Assembly: GCA_036555745.1 (NCBI GenBank)
Contig: DATBKV010000104.1
Span: 1-13,208, forward strand
Direction of reading: 5' to 3'
Length of the DNA: 13,208 nucleotides
DNA from: VAZQ01 sp036555745
Lineage (GTDB): Bacteria; Pseudomonadota; Alphaproteobacteria; Rhizobiales; Xanthobacteraceae
How positions within the stretch are numbered: position 1 is the first letter of the stretch; each line of letters starts with the position of its first letter. This document shows, in pieces, positions 7,596 through 13,208 of the stretch. Below the pieces are notes generated by a model that searched no databases, was not told the origin of the DNA, and was given only the letters and a program-made list of their open reading frames with translations. The translations under genes were made by a program, and so were the position numbers.

Positions 7596-9461
7596 ATGCA
7601 GCATTTCATGCGGTATGCCGCCAAGCAGGCACAATCCGTCCTGCTCGCTGCCTTCGTGCTCGCGGTCGCGGCCGCGCTTTCCGTCGCGGCGCACGCCGCC
7701 GACGCGGCGCTCAGCGGAACGATCACATCGGCCGCGGGCGACAAGCTCGGCGGGGTCACCGTGTCGGCGAAGCCCGCCGGAGGCACCATCACCACAACCG
7801 TCTTTACCGACGAGCGCGGCGACTACTATTTCCCGCCGCTGCCTGCCGGCAAGTACCGGGTGTGGGCCCAGGCGGTGACCTTCGCCCGCGTCCAGGCGGA
7901 GGTCGAGCTGACGGCGGCACTTAGGCAGGATTTCGTCCTCGCGCCGATCGAGGATTTCGTTCGGCAGTTGCCGGGCAACGTGATGCTCGCGGCGTTGCCG
8001 GAGGAGACCGAGCAGGACAAGCGCATGAAGCGGCTGGTGCGCAACATCTGCACCGGCTGCCACACGCCGAGCTACGTGCTGCAGCACCGCTTCGACGAGG
8101 CTGGCTGGAACGCCATCATCGAGCTCATGAAGAACGCCAATGTTTACGGCACGTTCGTCGGCAACGAGCGCAGGCCTTCGGGCATTCTCGACCATCATCA
8201 GAAAGAGCTCGCGGCCTATCTCGCGCGCGCCCGCGGCCCGGGCGCAAGCGCCATGCAGTTCAAGCTGGAGCCGCGACCGGCGGGCGAAGCGGCGCGGGTG
8301 ATGTTCAAGGAGTACGACGTCCCGCTCGACCCCGATGCCGGCCTGCCGCCCAATTTCGTGCAGAACGACGGCACCGATTGGTCGCTCGGCACGCCGTCGG
8401 TGCTCATTCCGGGCTTCGGCGTGCACGACGCCTGGCTCGACCTCGACGGGCAGCTCTGGTTCACCTGCAACATTCCCAACCGCCGCACCACGATCGGCAA
8501 GATCGATACCACGACCGGCGAGGTCAAGCTGTTGAAGGTGGCTGCGGTCAACGGGCTCGCCGCCCAGACCCACGGCATGACGCGCGATCCCAAAGGCATC
8601 ATCTGGTTCAACCTCAACAACGGCCGCGGCGGCCTCGGCCGCCTCGATCCCAAGAGCGAGCGGATCGACGTCTACCTGCCGCCTCCGGGAATGTCGCCGA
8701 CCGGCGGCGCGACCACGGTCGACTACGACGGCAAGGGCAAGATCTGGTCGTCGGCGCCCGACGGTGCGCTGCGCTTCGATCCCGACACCGAGACCTTCAC
8801 CGAGTTCAAGTCCGTCACCTACAAGACGCCGAACGGCACCGGCGTGACCTACGGCGCCGCCGGCGATCGCGACGGGAACGGGTGGTGGGCCGAGATGACG
8901 CTCGACACCATCGGCACCGGCGAGGGCGTGAGCGGCAAAGCGCGAGAGGTACGGCTCGCCCCGGTGCAGGCGGAGATGGACCGCGTCAGCGCGCCGGAGC
9001 GCAAGTTTTACGAGACCTACAACCAGCCCGACTTCAACAACCCATTCCCGTGGGCGCAGGGACCGCGCCGCATGGGCACCGACAAGAGTGCCGACGTGTT
9101 GTGGGTCGGCAATTCCTGGGGCGCCAATCTTGCCCGCATCGATACCCGCACCCACGAGATCACGTACGTACCGCTGCCCGGCGGCCAGCAGCCCTATCAT
9201 GTGGCCGTCGACAAGGGGCACAACGCCTGGACCAATCTGTGGGGCGCCGACCGCGTCCTGCGCTACGATCCGAAAAGCTCGTCCTGGACGGCGTTCGATC
9301 TTCCGACCCGGGGAGCGGAGCCGCGTTACGTCTCGCTTCTGGAGCGCGATGGCGCGCCGATGCAGGTCGTGCTGCCGTATTTCCGCGCCCGCAAGGTCGC
9401 GGTCATGACGCTGCGCAGCGAGCAGGACCTGGCGGCACTCAAGGTGCAGGCCGCTCGCTAA
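7596..9461 (+). CDS. Secreted carboxypeptidase-regulatory-like / haem c / Vgb-like beta-propeller protein
   Basis: This is 621 residues from ATG 7596, with a strong GGAGAGAAGG site at 7584-7593. Residues 1-35 are a signal peptide ending AAHAA. Residues about 38-115 form a carboxypeptidase-regulatory-like (transthyretin-type) beta-sandwich (ALSGTITSAAGDKLGGVTV, TDERGDYYFPPLPAGKYRVWA). Residues about 140-212 contain C152-T-G-C155-H156, a c-type haem site, with M178 as a possible distal ligand. From about 270 to 610 there are repeated WF-, LGRLDPKSERIDVY-, LRFDPDTETFTEF-, LARIDTRTHEITYVPLPGG- and LRYDPKSSSWTAF-type blades, as in virginiamycin B lyase (Vgb)/SMP-30/NHL propellers. The haem domain argues for a redox enzyme or electron-linked sensor rather than a lyase. 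Substrate and reaction are unknown. It is probably co-transcribed with the upstream cytochrome. Confidence 0.88.
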   Translation: MQHFMRYAAKQAQSVLLAAFVLAVAAALSVAAHAADAALSGTITSAAGDKLGGVTVSAKPAGGTITTTVFTDERGDYYFPPLPAGKYRVWAQAVTFARVQAEVELTAALRQDFVLAPIEDFVRQLPGNVMLAALPEETEQDKRMKRLVRNICTGCHTPSYVLQHRFDEAGWNAIIELMKNANVYGTFVGNERRPSGILDHHQKELAAYLARARGPGASAMQFKLEPRPAGEAARVMFKEYDVPLDPDAGLPPNFVQNDGTDWSLGTPSVLIPGFGVHDAWLDLDGQLWFTCNIPNRRTTIGKIDTTTGEVKLLKVAAVNGLAAQTHGMTRDPKGIIWFNLNNGRGGLGRLDPKSERIDVYLPPPGMSPTGGATTVDYDGKGKIWSSAPDGALRFDPDTETFTEFKSVTYKTPNGTGVTYGAAGDRDGNGWWAEMTLDTIGTGEGVSGKAREVRLAPVQAEMDRVSAPERKFYETYNQPDFNNPFPWAQGPRRMGTDKSADVLWVGNSWGANLARIDTRTHEITYVPLPGGQQPYHVAVDKGHNAWTNLWGADRVLRYDPKSSSWTAFDLPTRGAEPRYVSLLERDGAPMQVVLPYFRARKVAVMTLRSEQDLAALKVQAAR

Positions 9462-9614
9462 AGCGGTGAGCCACGCTGCTATTCAGCCTGGCCCGGGCGC
9501 AGCGCGGCACGAGCGCAGCGAATGGCGCGCTGCATTGCGCCGGGGACACGAGTGGCACGAGTTGTCACAGGTACTGCACGGGTCCGGGAGACCAGCTGCG
9601 CTCGGAACGCAATG

Positions 9615-9632
9615 CCCCGCATCGAAGCGGGG
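9615..9632. terminator. Possible hairpin terminator downstream of the propeller gene
   Basis: CCCCGC (9615-9620), a six-base loop ATCGAA and GCGGGG (9627-9632) form a perfect 6-bp GC stem about 150 nt after the propeller stop. No run of T follows on either strand, so intrinsic termination is uncertain; it might only protect a 3' end or be fortuitous in GC-rich DNA. Confidence 0.25.
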
Positions 9633-9636
9633 ACGC

Positions 9637-9837
9637 CTAGTAGCGCCTGCGGCTCGGTCGCGCCGATTGCGCCGCGCGCGCGATGATCTCGCCGGCGCGC
9701 CCTCCGAAGCGTCCGAGATCAACGGGCGCGGCCTCGCCGCTTTGCTCGAGCAGCGCCCACGCTGCCGGGTTCCGGCCCCAGCTGGGCCGTTCGGCCTTGT
9801 TCCGTTGCTGCCCGTCGATTTTGCGCCTGTCCGCCAC
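9637..9837 (-). CDS. Doubtful small hypothetical ORF, 66 residues (possible gene remnant)
   Basis: An open frame begins at GTG 9837 and ends at TAG 9637-9639 on the - strand. I do not recognise the product. The central part (WGRNPAAWALLEQSGEAAPV and then DLGRFGGRAGEIIARAA) looks protein-like, and roughly 80% of third codon positions are G or C, as in neighbouring genes. Against it: no Shine-Dalgarno before the GTG, an arginine-rich beginning and end, and overlapping open frames of similar size, common in DNA of this composition. It may be the tail of a decayed gene. Confidence 0.25.
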   Translation of the reverse strand: MADRRKIDGQQRNKAERPSWGRNPAAWALLEQSGEAAPVDLGRFGGRAGEIIARAAQSARPSRRRY

Positions 9838-10037
9838 TGCAGCACCGCATCGATATCGCCCGCGTTTCTCGTGAATGTTAACGGCCGTTCATCGGGTCGG
9901 TTCCCGACCGATTTTTCCAGAGATCTCGCGTGGTTCGCCTGCTGCACGCGCGCCTGTCGGTTCAATCGAGGAGCGCTTCTTGTTTGCACCGGCGTGGATC
10001 GGCGCGCGGCAAGTGCGCCGCGAGCCAGTCGGCGCCA

Positions 10038-11057
10038 TTAATCGGATTCGGCCGCGATCAGCTGCGCCAGCATGCGCCGCGCCTGCAGCTGGGCCGCGTC
10101 GGCGGCGATGTCCACGAGGCCTTCGAGCGAGCCGCCGCGCCGGTTTGCCTGAACCGCTTCCAGCATCTCGGCGTCCTCGAGGAAGGTGGCTTTCGAGCCC
10201 TCGTAGAGCAGCTTCGACATTTCCGCATCGCCGAGGGCAAAGTCGCGCGCGAAGCAGAACATGTAATGGCTCGAGCTCTCGCTCTCGGGCGTGATCAGAT
10301 GGCTCGACCAGATCGAAATGCCGTGGCTCCTGTCGCCGTCGGGAGCGCCGGTGCCGGCCTTGGCGCAGCCCACGTCCAGATAGACCGTCGCCGGCGGCGT
10401 GAAGGTGGCGAATTGCCAGCGGTCGACGTTGCCCGCGAAATTTCCGGCCTTGGCGAACAGCGGAGGCGGAACGAAATCGATCATCCAGCGGCCGACGCGA
10501 ACCCCGTCCGGCAGGCGCTCGGTCTTGGTCGGCGTGGTGGCTTCGCGCGGATCCCCGGCGAGCGTCCTTTTGTGCACGTAGCTCACGTGGGTGAGGTCGA
10601 GCAGGTTGTCGATGAGAAACTGGTAGTTCGATTTGAGATGGATGTAGCCCGGGGTAGCGGTCCACTTCGGGTCGGCGAGCCATGGCAGGTCCGGGACCTT
10701 CGCTGCGTCTGCCTTCGCCGGCTCGCCCATCCAGATCCATACCACGCCCCATTTCTCGCAGACCGGGTAGCTCCTGACCTTGGCGCCGCGTGGAATGAGG
10801 GTTTGGCCGGGCACCTCGATGCAGTGCCCATGGACGTCGAATTTGAGCCCGTGGTAGCCGCAGGCGAGATGCTCCCCGGAGACTTCGCCTTTCGACAGCG
10901 GCGCCGCCCGATGGCAGCAGCAATCCTCGAGTGCGCCGACCTCGCCGGAAGCGTTCCGGAACAGCACGACCTTGTCGTCGAGGAAAGTGCGGCCGACCGG
11001 GCGCTCCGCCAGATCCCTTGACCAGATCGCCGCGTACCAGCCGTTGCGCAGGAACAT
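10038..11057 (-). CDS. Rieske [2Fe-2S] ring-hydroxylating oxygenase, VanA/PobA-type
   Basis: This is 339 residues from ATG 11057, chosen because GGAGGT lies about 7 nt upstream. It begins MFLRNGWYAAIWSRDLAERP, typical of vanillate O-demethylase-like oxygenases of 330-350 residues. The Rieske cluster ligands are C47, H49, C66 and H69 (CCHRAAPLSKG then CGYHG). The mononuclear iron site is in NYQFLIDNLLDLTHVSYVH with H157 and H162, and a likely third ligand D295 in the FLEDAEMLEAVQ segment near the C-terminus. The enzyme would use O2 and electrons from a reductase to demethylate or hydroxylate an aromatic or similar substrate; no reductase or ferredoxin gene is in the window. It is the last gene of a - strand cluster (doxX-like, LLM oxidoreductase, this gene), 107 nt after the LLM gene. 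The substrate cannot be assigned. Confidence 0.93.
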   Translation of the reverse strand: MFLRNGWYAAIWSRDLAERPVGRTFLDDKVVLFRNASGEVGALEDCCCHRAAPLSKGEVSGEHLACGYHGLKFDVHGHCIEVPGQTLIPRGAKVRSYPVCEKWGVVWIWMGEPAKADAAKVPDLPWLADPKWTATPGYIHLKSNYQFLIDNLLDLTHVSYVHKRTLAGDPREATTPTKTERLPDGVRVGRWMIDFVPPPLFAKAGNFAGNVDRWQFATFTPPATVYLDVGCAKAGTGAPDGDRSHGISIWSSHLITPESESSSHYMFCFARDFALGDAEMSKLLYEGSKATFLEDAEMLEAVQANRRGGSLEGLVDIAADAAQLQARRMLAQLIAAESD

Positions 11058-11164
11058 GGGCAGCACCTCCGACCGCCGCGCGCCGCCGCGCCCGGGCTCG
11101 ACTGCGCGGACAGATTTGGAATGGTAGAGCAGCGCCGTCACCGAGGCCAGACACCGGCACCGGC

Positions 11165-12229
11165 TTAGGCGGCGGCGCGCGCAAAGTGCGGCATCACCTC
11201 GCGCGCGAACAGCCGCATCGATTGCTCGGCCTCGGCGCGGCCGATCATTCCGAAATTCACCTGTAGCGAAGCGGATTCGAAGCCGCCGACCTCGCGCTCG
11301 TAATCCGCGATGGCGTCGCGGATGTCCTGCGGCGTGCCGATCCAGGCCGCGCCTTTCTCGACCTGTGATTCGAACGTTTCCTGGGCGAGCGACTGGATTA
11401 TTTTCTGATAGTTGGGGTAGTCGCGCGAGGATACGCCTTCGAGCCATCCCGAGGCCGCATCCACGATCGACTTGAGATATTGGTTGAGCGGCGTGCGCGC
11501 GACCGCCGCGGCCTGCGCCCGGCTCTCGGCGCAGAACATGTGGAAGGCGAGCATCACCTTGCCGCGGCCGGAATGGCCGGCCTTGCCCCAGGCTTCGCGA
11601 TAGGCCTGCAGCAGGCTCTGCATGTGCGCACCCGCCAGCGGAATGCCCATGAGGTAGTGGCCGAGCGTGCCGGCGGTCTCGAACGATTCCCGCGTGGAGA
11701 GTGCAGCGATCCAGAACGGCGGCCGCGGCTTCTGGGTCGGACGCGGCAGCGAGGTCGCATTCTCGAAGCTGTGGAAGCGGCCGTGTGCGGTGACGCGCTC
11801 CTCCTCGAGCAGGCGGCGGACCTGCTCAAGGCCCTCGTCGAAACGGGCGCGGCTCTCGTCCATGGAGATGCCGAAACGGGCGAACTCGTGCGGCAGGAAG
11901 GCACGCGCGAAACCCACCTCCAGGCGTCCGCCCGAGATGGCGTCGACCATCCCGATCTGGCCGGCGAGCTTGAGCGGGTTGTTGAACACCGGCAGCACCG
12001 CACCCGTCACCAGCCGCATCGCGTGCGTGCGCGCGGCGGCCGCGCTGAGAAAGATCAGCGGATCGGGACTGTAGCCGCCGTAGGATAGAAAATAGTGCTC
12101 GACCGTGCGCACGTTGCTGAAGCCCAGCCGCTCCGCCAGCTGCGTGAGCTCAAGCGCCTCGCGCCAATACTGGTCGGCGCCCTTCTGCTCGGGATCGACG
12201 GCAGGAAAGAACTGGATGCCGAATTCCAT
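11165..12229 (-). CDS. LLM class flavin-dependent oxidoreductase (luciferase-like monooxygenase)
   Basis: This is 354 residues from ATG 12229, with GAGG about 6 nt upstream, a usual length for the family. It opens MEFGIQFFPAVDPEQKGADQ and has AERLGFSNVRTVEHYF (about 32-47), VTGAVLPVFNNPLKLAGQI, DAISGGRLEVGFARAFLPHE (96-115) and the PFWIAALSTRESFETAGTLG stretch (171-190), all in the order seen in bacterial-luciferase-like TIM-barrel monooxygenases. By family knowledge these use reduced FMN or F420 to oxygenate or reduce small organic molecules in the cytoplasm. A flavin reductase is not encoded nearby. It sits 44 nt after a DoxX-family gene and 107 nt before the Rieske oxygenase, suggesting successive oxidations of one compound, which is inference. 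Confidence 0.93.
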   Translation of the reverse strand: MEFGIQFFPAVDPEQKGADQYWREALELTQLAERLGFSNVRTVEHYFLSYGGYSPDPLIFLSAAAARTHAMRLVTGAVLPVFNNPLKLAGQIGMVDAISGGRLEVGFARAFLPHEFARFGISMDESRARFDEGLEQVRRLLEEERVTAHGRFHSFENATSLPRPTQKPRPPFWIAALSTRESFETAGTLGHYLMGIPLAGAHMQSLLQAYREAWGKAGHSGRGKVMLAFHMFCAESRAQAAAVARTPLNQYLKSIVDAASGWLEGVSSRDYPNYQKIIQSLAQETFESQVEKGAAWIGTPQDIRDAIADYEREVGGFESASLQVNFGMIGRAEAEQSMRLFAREVMPHFARAAA

Positions 12230-12273
12230 CGCGGCCTCGTTGGCTCGCCGCCCGTGGCGACGCGCGCGATCGG

Positions 12274-12729
12274 CTATAGCTCCACCCCGAGCTTGCGATC
12301 GAGCGAGTACGGTCCTCCGCCGCGCAGTGCGATGGCGAAGCACACGAGCCCCCACAGCAAGGTGTATTCGTAGCCGCGGTTGAGCCAGGAAAACCCGGTC
12401 TTCCAGTAGATCACCGTGATGATGAGCAGCTCGATCGCCGCGGCGGCGGCGAAGAAGCGGGTGAACAGGCCGAGGATGAGCGCGATCCCGCCGCCGAACT
12501 CGATGATCAGCGCGCCCCAGATCCAGGGCAGCGCCGGATCGAATCCCAGCTGCGTGAAGGCATTGACATAGGCGGAGGGCCCGCGCGTGACCTTGCCCCA
12601 GCCATGCACGAGCAGGTTCCAACCCGCGGCGATGCGGATGACCGGCCAAGCCAGCGGGATGGCCACCTCGTAGAACGATTTGAGGCCCGGCAGGAGCGGC
12701 CGCGGCTCGTGATCGACGATCTCCGGCAT
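12274..12729 (-). CDS. DoxX family integral membrane protein
   Basis: This is 151 residues from ATG 12729. AGGGAGGA lies 7 nt upstream and decides this start over an in-frame ATG at 12768. After a short polar N-terminus come four hydrophobic segments at about 24-44, 70-89, 91-109 and 121-137. The motifs RIAAGWNLLVHGWGKV, the WGALIIEFGGGIALILGLFTR region and the end GPYSLDRKLG are typical of DoxX/DoxD-like four-helix proteins. Family members are linked to quinone or thiosulfate oxidation and to oxidative-stress complexes, but most have no proven role. As first gene of the cluster with two oxygenases it may help manage quinone redox or membrane stress, which is inference. Its upstream region is rich in inverted repeats and possible regulatory RNA structure. 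Confidence 0.92.
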   Translation of the reverse strand: MPEIVDHEPRPLLPGLKSFYEVAIPLAWPVIRIAAGWNLLVHGWGKVTRGPSAYVNAFTQLGFDPALPWIWGALIIEFGGGIALILGLFTRFFAAAAAIELLIITVIYWKTGFSWLNRGYEYTLLWGLVCFAIALRGGGPYSLDRKLGVEL

Positions 12730-12743
12730 GGTGAATCCTCCCT

Positions 12744-12769
12744 GATGAACCGGATCATCTAAGTTCATC
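12744..12769 (-). promoter_or_regulatory. 7-bp inverted repeat just upstream of the doxX ribosome binding site
   Basis: GATGAAC (12744-12750) and GTTCATC (12763-12769) are perfect reverse complements with 12 nt between them. The stem ends two bases from the GGGAGG site (complement of 12737-12742) of the doxX-like gene. It could act as an operator or, as RNA, as a leader hairpin that influences ribosome access. Confidence 0.4.
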
Positions 12770-12814
12770 GTCGCTGCGGTAGGAAGCTGTCGCCCGCCCT
12801 ACTGTATTACCGCC

Positions 12815-12846
12815 GCCATTGCAAATAACAGGAAAAATACAATGGC
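12815..12846 (-). promoter_or_regulatory. Operator-like inverted repeat around an AT-rich core upstream of doxX
   Basis: GCCATTG (12815-12821) and CAATGGC (12840-12846) are perfect 7-bp reverse complements flanking an 18-nt AT-rich spacer (12822-12839), the most AT-rich patch in this region. About 100 nt upstream of the doxX start codon, this is a plausible place for a promoter with a dimeric regulator site, although I find no good -35/-10 pair. A second small palindrome, TGGAG/CTCCA (12853-12857, 12864-12868), lies next to it. Confidence 0.4.
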
Positions 12847-12939
12847 CCCCCGTGGAGTGCACCCTCCAGGTGAGGCACGAAACGAGAGATTCATTGCAGT
12901 TCACGCCCTGTTGTCACGCAGCCCGGACCTTGCGTCAGT

Positions 12940-12969
12940 AAAAAACCCGGCGCGGTCTTCCCGCCCGGG
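12940..12969 (-). terminator. Strong intrinsic terminator, - strand
   Basis: Read on the - strand, CCCGGGCGG (12969-12961), loop GAAGA and CCGCGCCGGG (12955-12946) form a 9-bp stem with one bulged G, followed at once by six T (12945-12940). This is the most convincing rho-independent terminator in the window. It lies only about 30-50 nt downstream of a sigma70-like promoter on the same strand and about 210 nt upstream of the doxX start codon. Confidence 0.8.
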
Positions 12970-12991
12970 CGGCATGCGCAGTTCTGCATCC
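12940..12991 (-). ncRNA. Candidate very short sRNA (about 52 nt) or attenuated leader
   Basis: A promoter-like sequence (13026-12998) would start transcription near 12991; the transcript would then carry a small 5' stem-forming element (GCAG/CTGC around 12979-12988), a GC-rich hairpin and U6, ending near 12940. The organisation, promoter plus terminator about 50 nt apart with no ORF between, is that of a stand-alone sRNA. The alternative is transcription attenuation of the doxX-LLM-Rieske cluster, which lies downstream on the same strand. I cannot match it to a named RNA family from memory. Confidence 0.45.
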
Positions 12992-12997
12992 TGAGTG

Positions 12998-13026
12998 TTC
13001 TTAGCATAAACGCGTTACGTAGTCAA
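12998..13026 (-). promoter_or_regulatory. Sigma70-like promoter, - strand
   Basis: On the - strand TTGACT (complement of 13021-13026) is separated by exactly 17 nt from TAAGAA (complement of 12998-13003). The -35 matches the consensus at five of six bases and the -10 at three of six, within the TATGCTAAG context. Transcription would start near 12991. About 29 nt upstream of the -35 lies a GTGAC/GTCAC inverted repeat (13055-13059, 13066-13070), a possible regulator site. Confidence 0.55.
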
Positions 13027-13033
13027 GCACGAA

Positions 13034-13208
13034 ATGCATATGCGCGCCGGCGGCGTGACGGAAAAGTCACAGCGCGCCGCCAATCGCGCCCGAATGGACG
13101 AGCGCGAATTGATTGCGCGCGGTCGCATCCCTACCGTTGCGGCCAAGTCCGCGGGGGCGGCAAGGGTATCGACACGGCCGGGTTTTCCCGGCCGTGTCGC
13201 GTGCGGGG
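13034..13208 (+). CDS. Possible 5' part of a gene running off the right edge (doubtful)
   Basis: A frame beginning at ATG 13034 (alternatives ATG 13040 and 13094) stays open to the end of the window, 58 codons, reading MHMRAGGVTEKSQRAANRAR then MDERELIARGRIPTVAAKSAG. The middle part looks like a basic, helix-forming protein start, but there is no good Shine-Dalgarno and the downstream part crosses a perfect 13-bp hairpin. I do not recognise a family. In DNA this GC-rich, 58 open codons is weak evidence. Confidence 0.2.
   Translation, partial: MHMRAGGVTEKSQRAANRARMDERELIARGRIPTVAAKSAGAARVSTRPGFPGRVACG
13170..13199. repeat. Perfect 13-bp hairpin with TTTT loop
   Basis: CGACACGGCCGGG (13170-13182) and CCCGGCCGTGTCG (13187-13199) are exact reverse complements around a four-base loop TTTT. 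No T-run follows on either strand inside the window, so it is not a standard intrinsic terminator. It may still end a transcript from beyond the edge, or form part of a structured RNA or a regulatory site. Confidence 0.7.

Larger units (their letters stand above)
9462..10037. other. 576-nt intergenic region between convergent genes
   Basis: This stretch separates the convergent propeller and Rieske genes. I see no confident gene apart from a doubtful small - strand ORF (9637-9837). It contains an imperfect long palindrome (about 9492-9506 with about 9526-9544, CCCGGGCGCAGCGCG against CGCGCTGCATTGCGCCGGG) and a perfect 6-bp hairpin CCCCGC/GCGGGG (9615-9620, 9627-9632). Neither has a T-tract, so they are weak terminator candidates. 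The AT-richer part near 9860-9930 holds no clear promoter. Confidence 0.6.

Noticed and set aside
7170..9221. 683-codon open frame on the - strand opposite the cytochrome and propeller genes
   Set aside because: The + strand genes have signal peptides, haem motifs and good ribosome sites; the antisense frame has low-complexity composition and no family features.
9466..10041. 191-codon + strand frame in the intergenic region
   Set aside because: No ribosome site, runs through palindromic sequence and into the end of the Rieske gene, and the product has no recognisable features.
12730..12768. Upstream ATG at 12768 as doxX start
   Set aside because: The ATG at 12729 has AGGGAGGA at ideal spacing; the upstream start would translate through the ribosome site and the leader inverted repeat.
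13081..13208. tRNA or rRNA gene at the right edge
   Set aside because: The strong hairpin suggested a structured RNA, but there is no cloverleaf, T-arm or anticodon pattern and no known rRNA motif.

Overview
The window is GC-rich DNA (about 65-68% by eye) with strong G/C preference at third codon positions. Gene content (hydantoinase/oxoprolinase subunits, Bug-type and TAXI-type solute-binding proteins, a Rieske oxygenase, an LLM flavin monooxygenase, small c-type cytochromes) suggests a soil or rhizosphere proteobacterium. An alphaproteobacterium of the Rhizobiales/Bradyrhizobium-Xanthobacter kind is my best guess; this is inferred from gene content and style, since no rRNA or other marker is present. 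There is no sign of phage, transposon, CRISPR array or tRNA.

Left block (1-4569, + strand). A 5'-truncated hyuA-type subunit is followed, with overlapping stop and start region, by a hyuB-type subunit; together they would form an ATP-dependent hydantoinase/oxoprolinase-like enzyme. After a 293-nt gap with an 11-bp inverted repeat comes a secreted Bug/TctC-type binding protein, probably for a carboxylate or related ligand.

Middle-left block (4580-6924, - strand, convergent with the first). A sulfotransferase carrying seven tandem 14-residue coiled-coil repeats shares one base (TAATG) with a TAXI-type TRAP solute-binding protein that lacks an obvious signal peptide.

Middle-right block (7221-9461, + strand, divergent from the sulfotransferase). 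A small secreted class I cytochrome c is followed 24 nt later by a 621-residue secreted protein that joins a carboxypeptidase-regulatory-like domain, a CxxCH haem site and a virginiamycin-B-lyase-like beta-propeller. They look like a two-gene periplasmic redox unit of unknown substrate.

A 576-nt mostly non-coding stretch follows (9462-10037), with imperfect palindromes and one doubtful small ORF. Right block (10038-12729, - strand): DoxX-family membrane protein, then LLM flavin-dependent oxidoreductase, then Rieske-type (VanA-like) oxygenase, each with a clear Shine-Dalgarno sequence; this reads as a small catabolic oxidation cluster.

The right edge (12730-13208) is regulatory. On the - strand there is a sigma70-like promoter (TTGACT, 17 nt, TAAGAA) followed after only about 50 nt by a strong intrinsic terminator. 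This is either a very short sRNA gene or an attenuated leader of the doxX cluster. Several inverted repeats lie between it and doxX. This is the most promising undescribed element I see.
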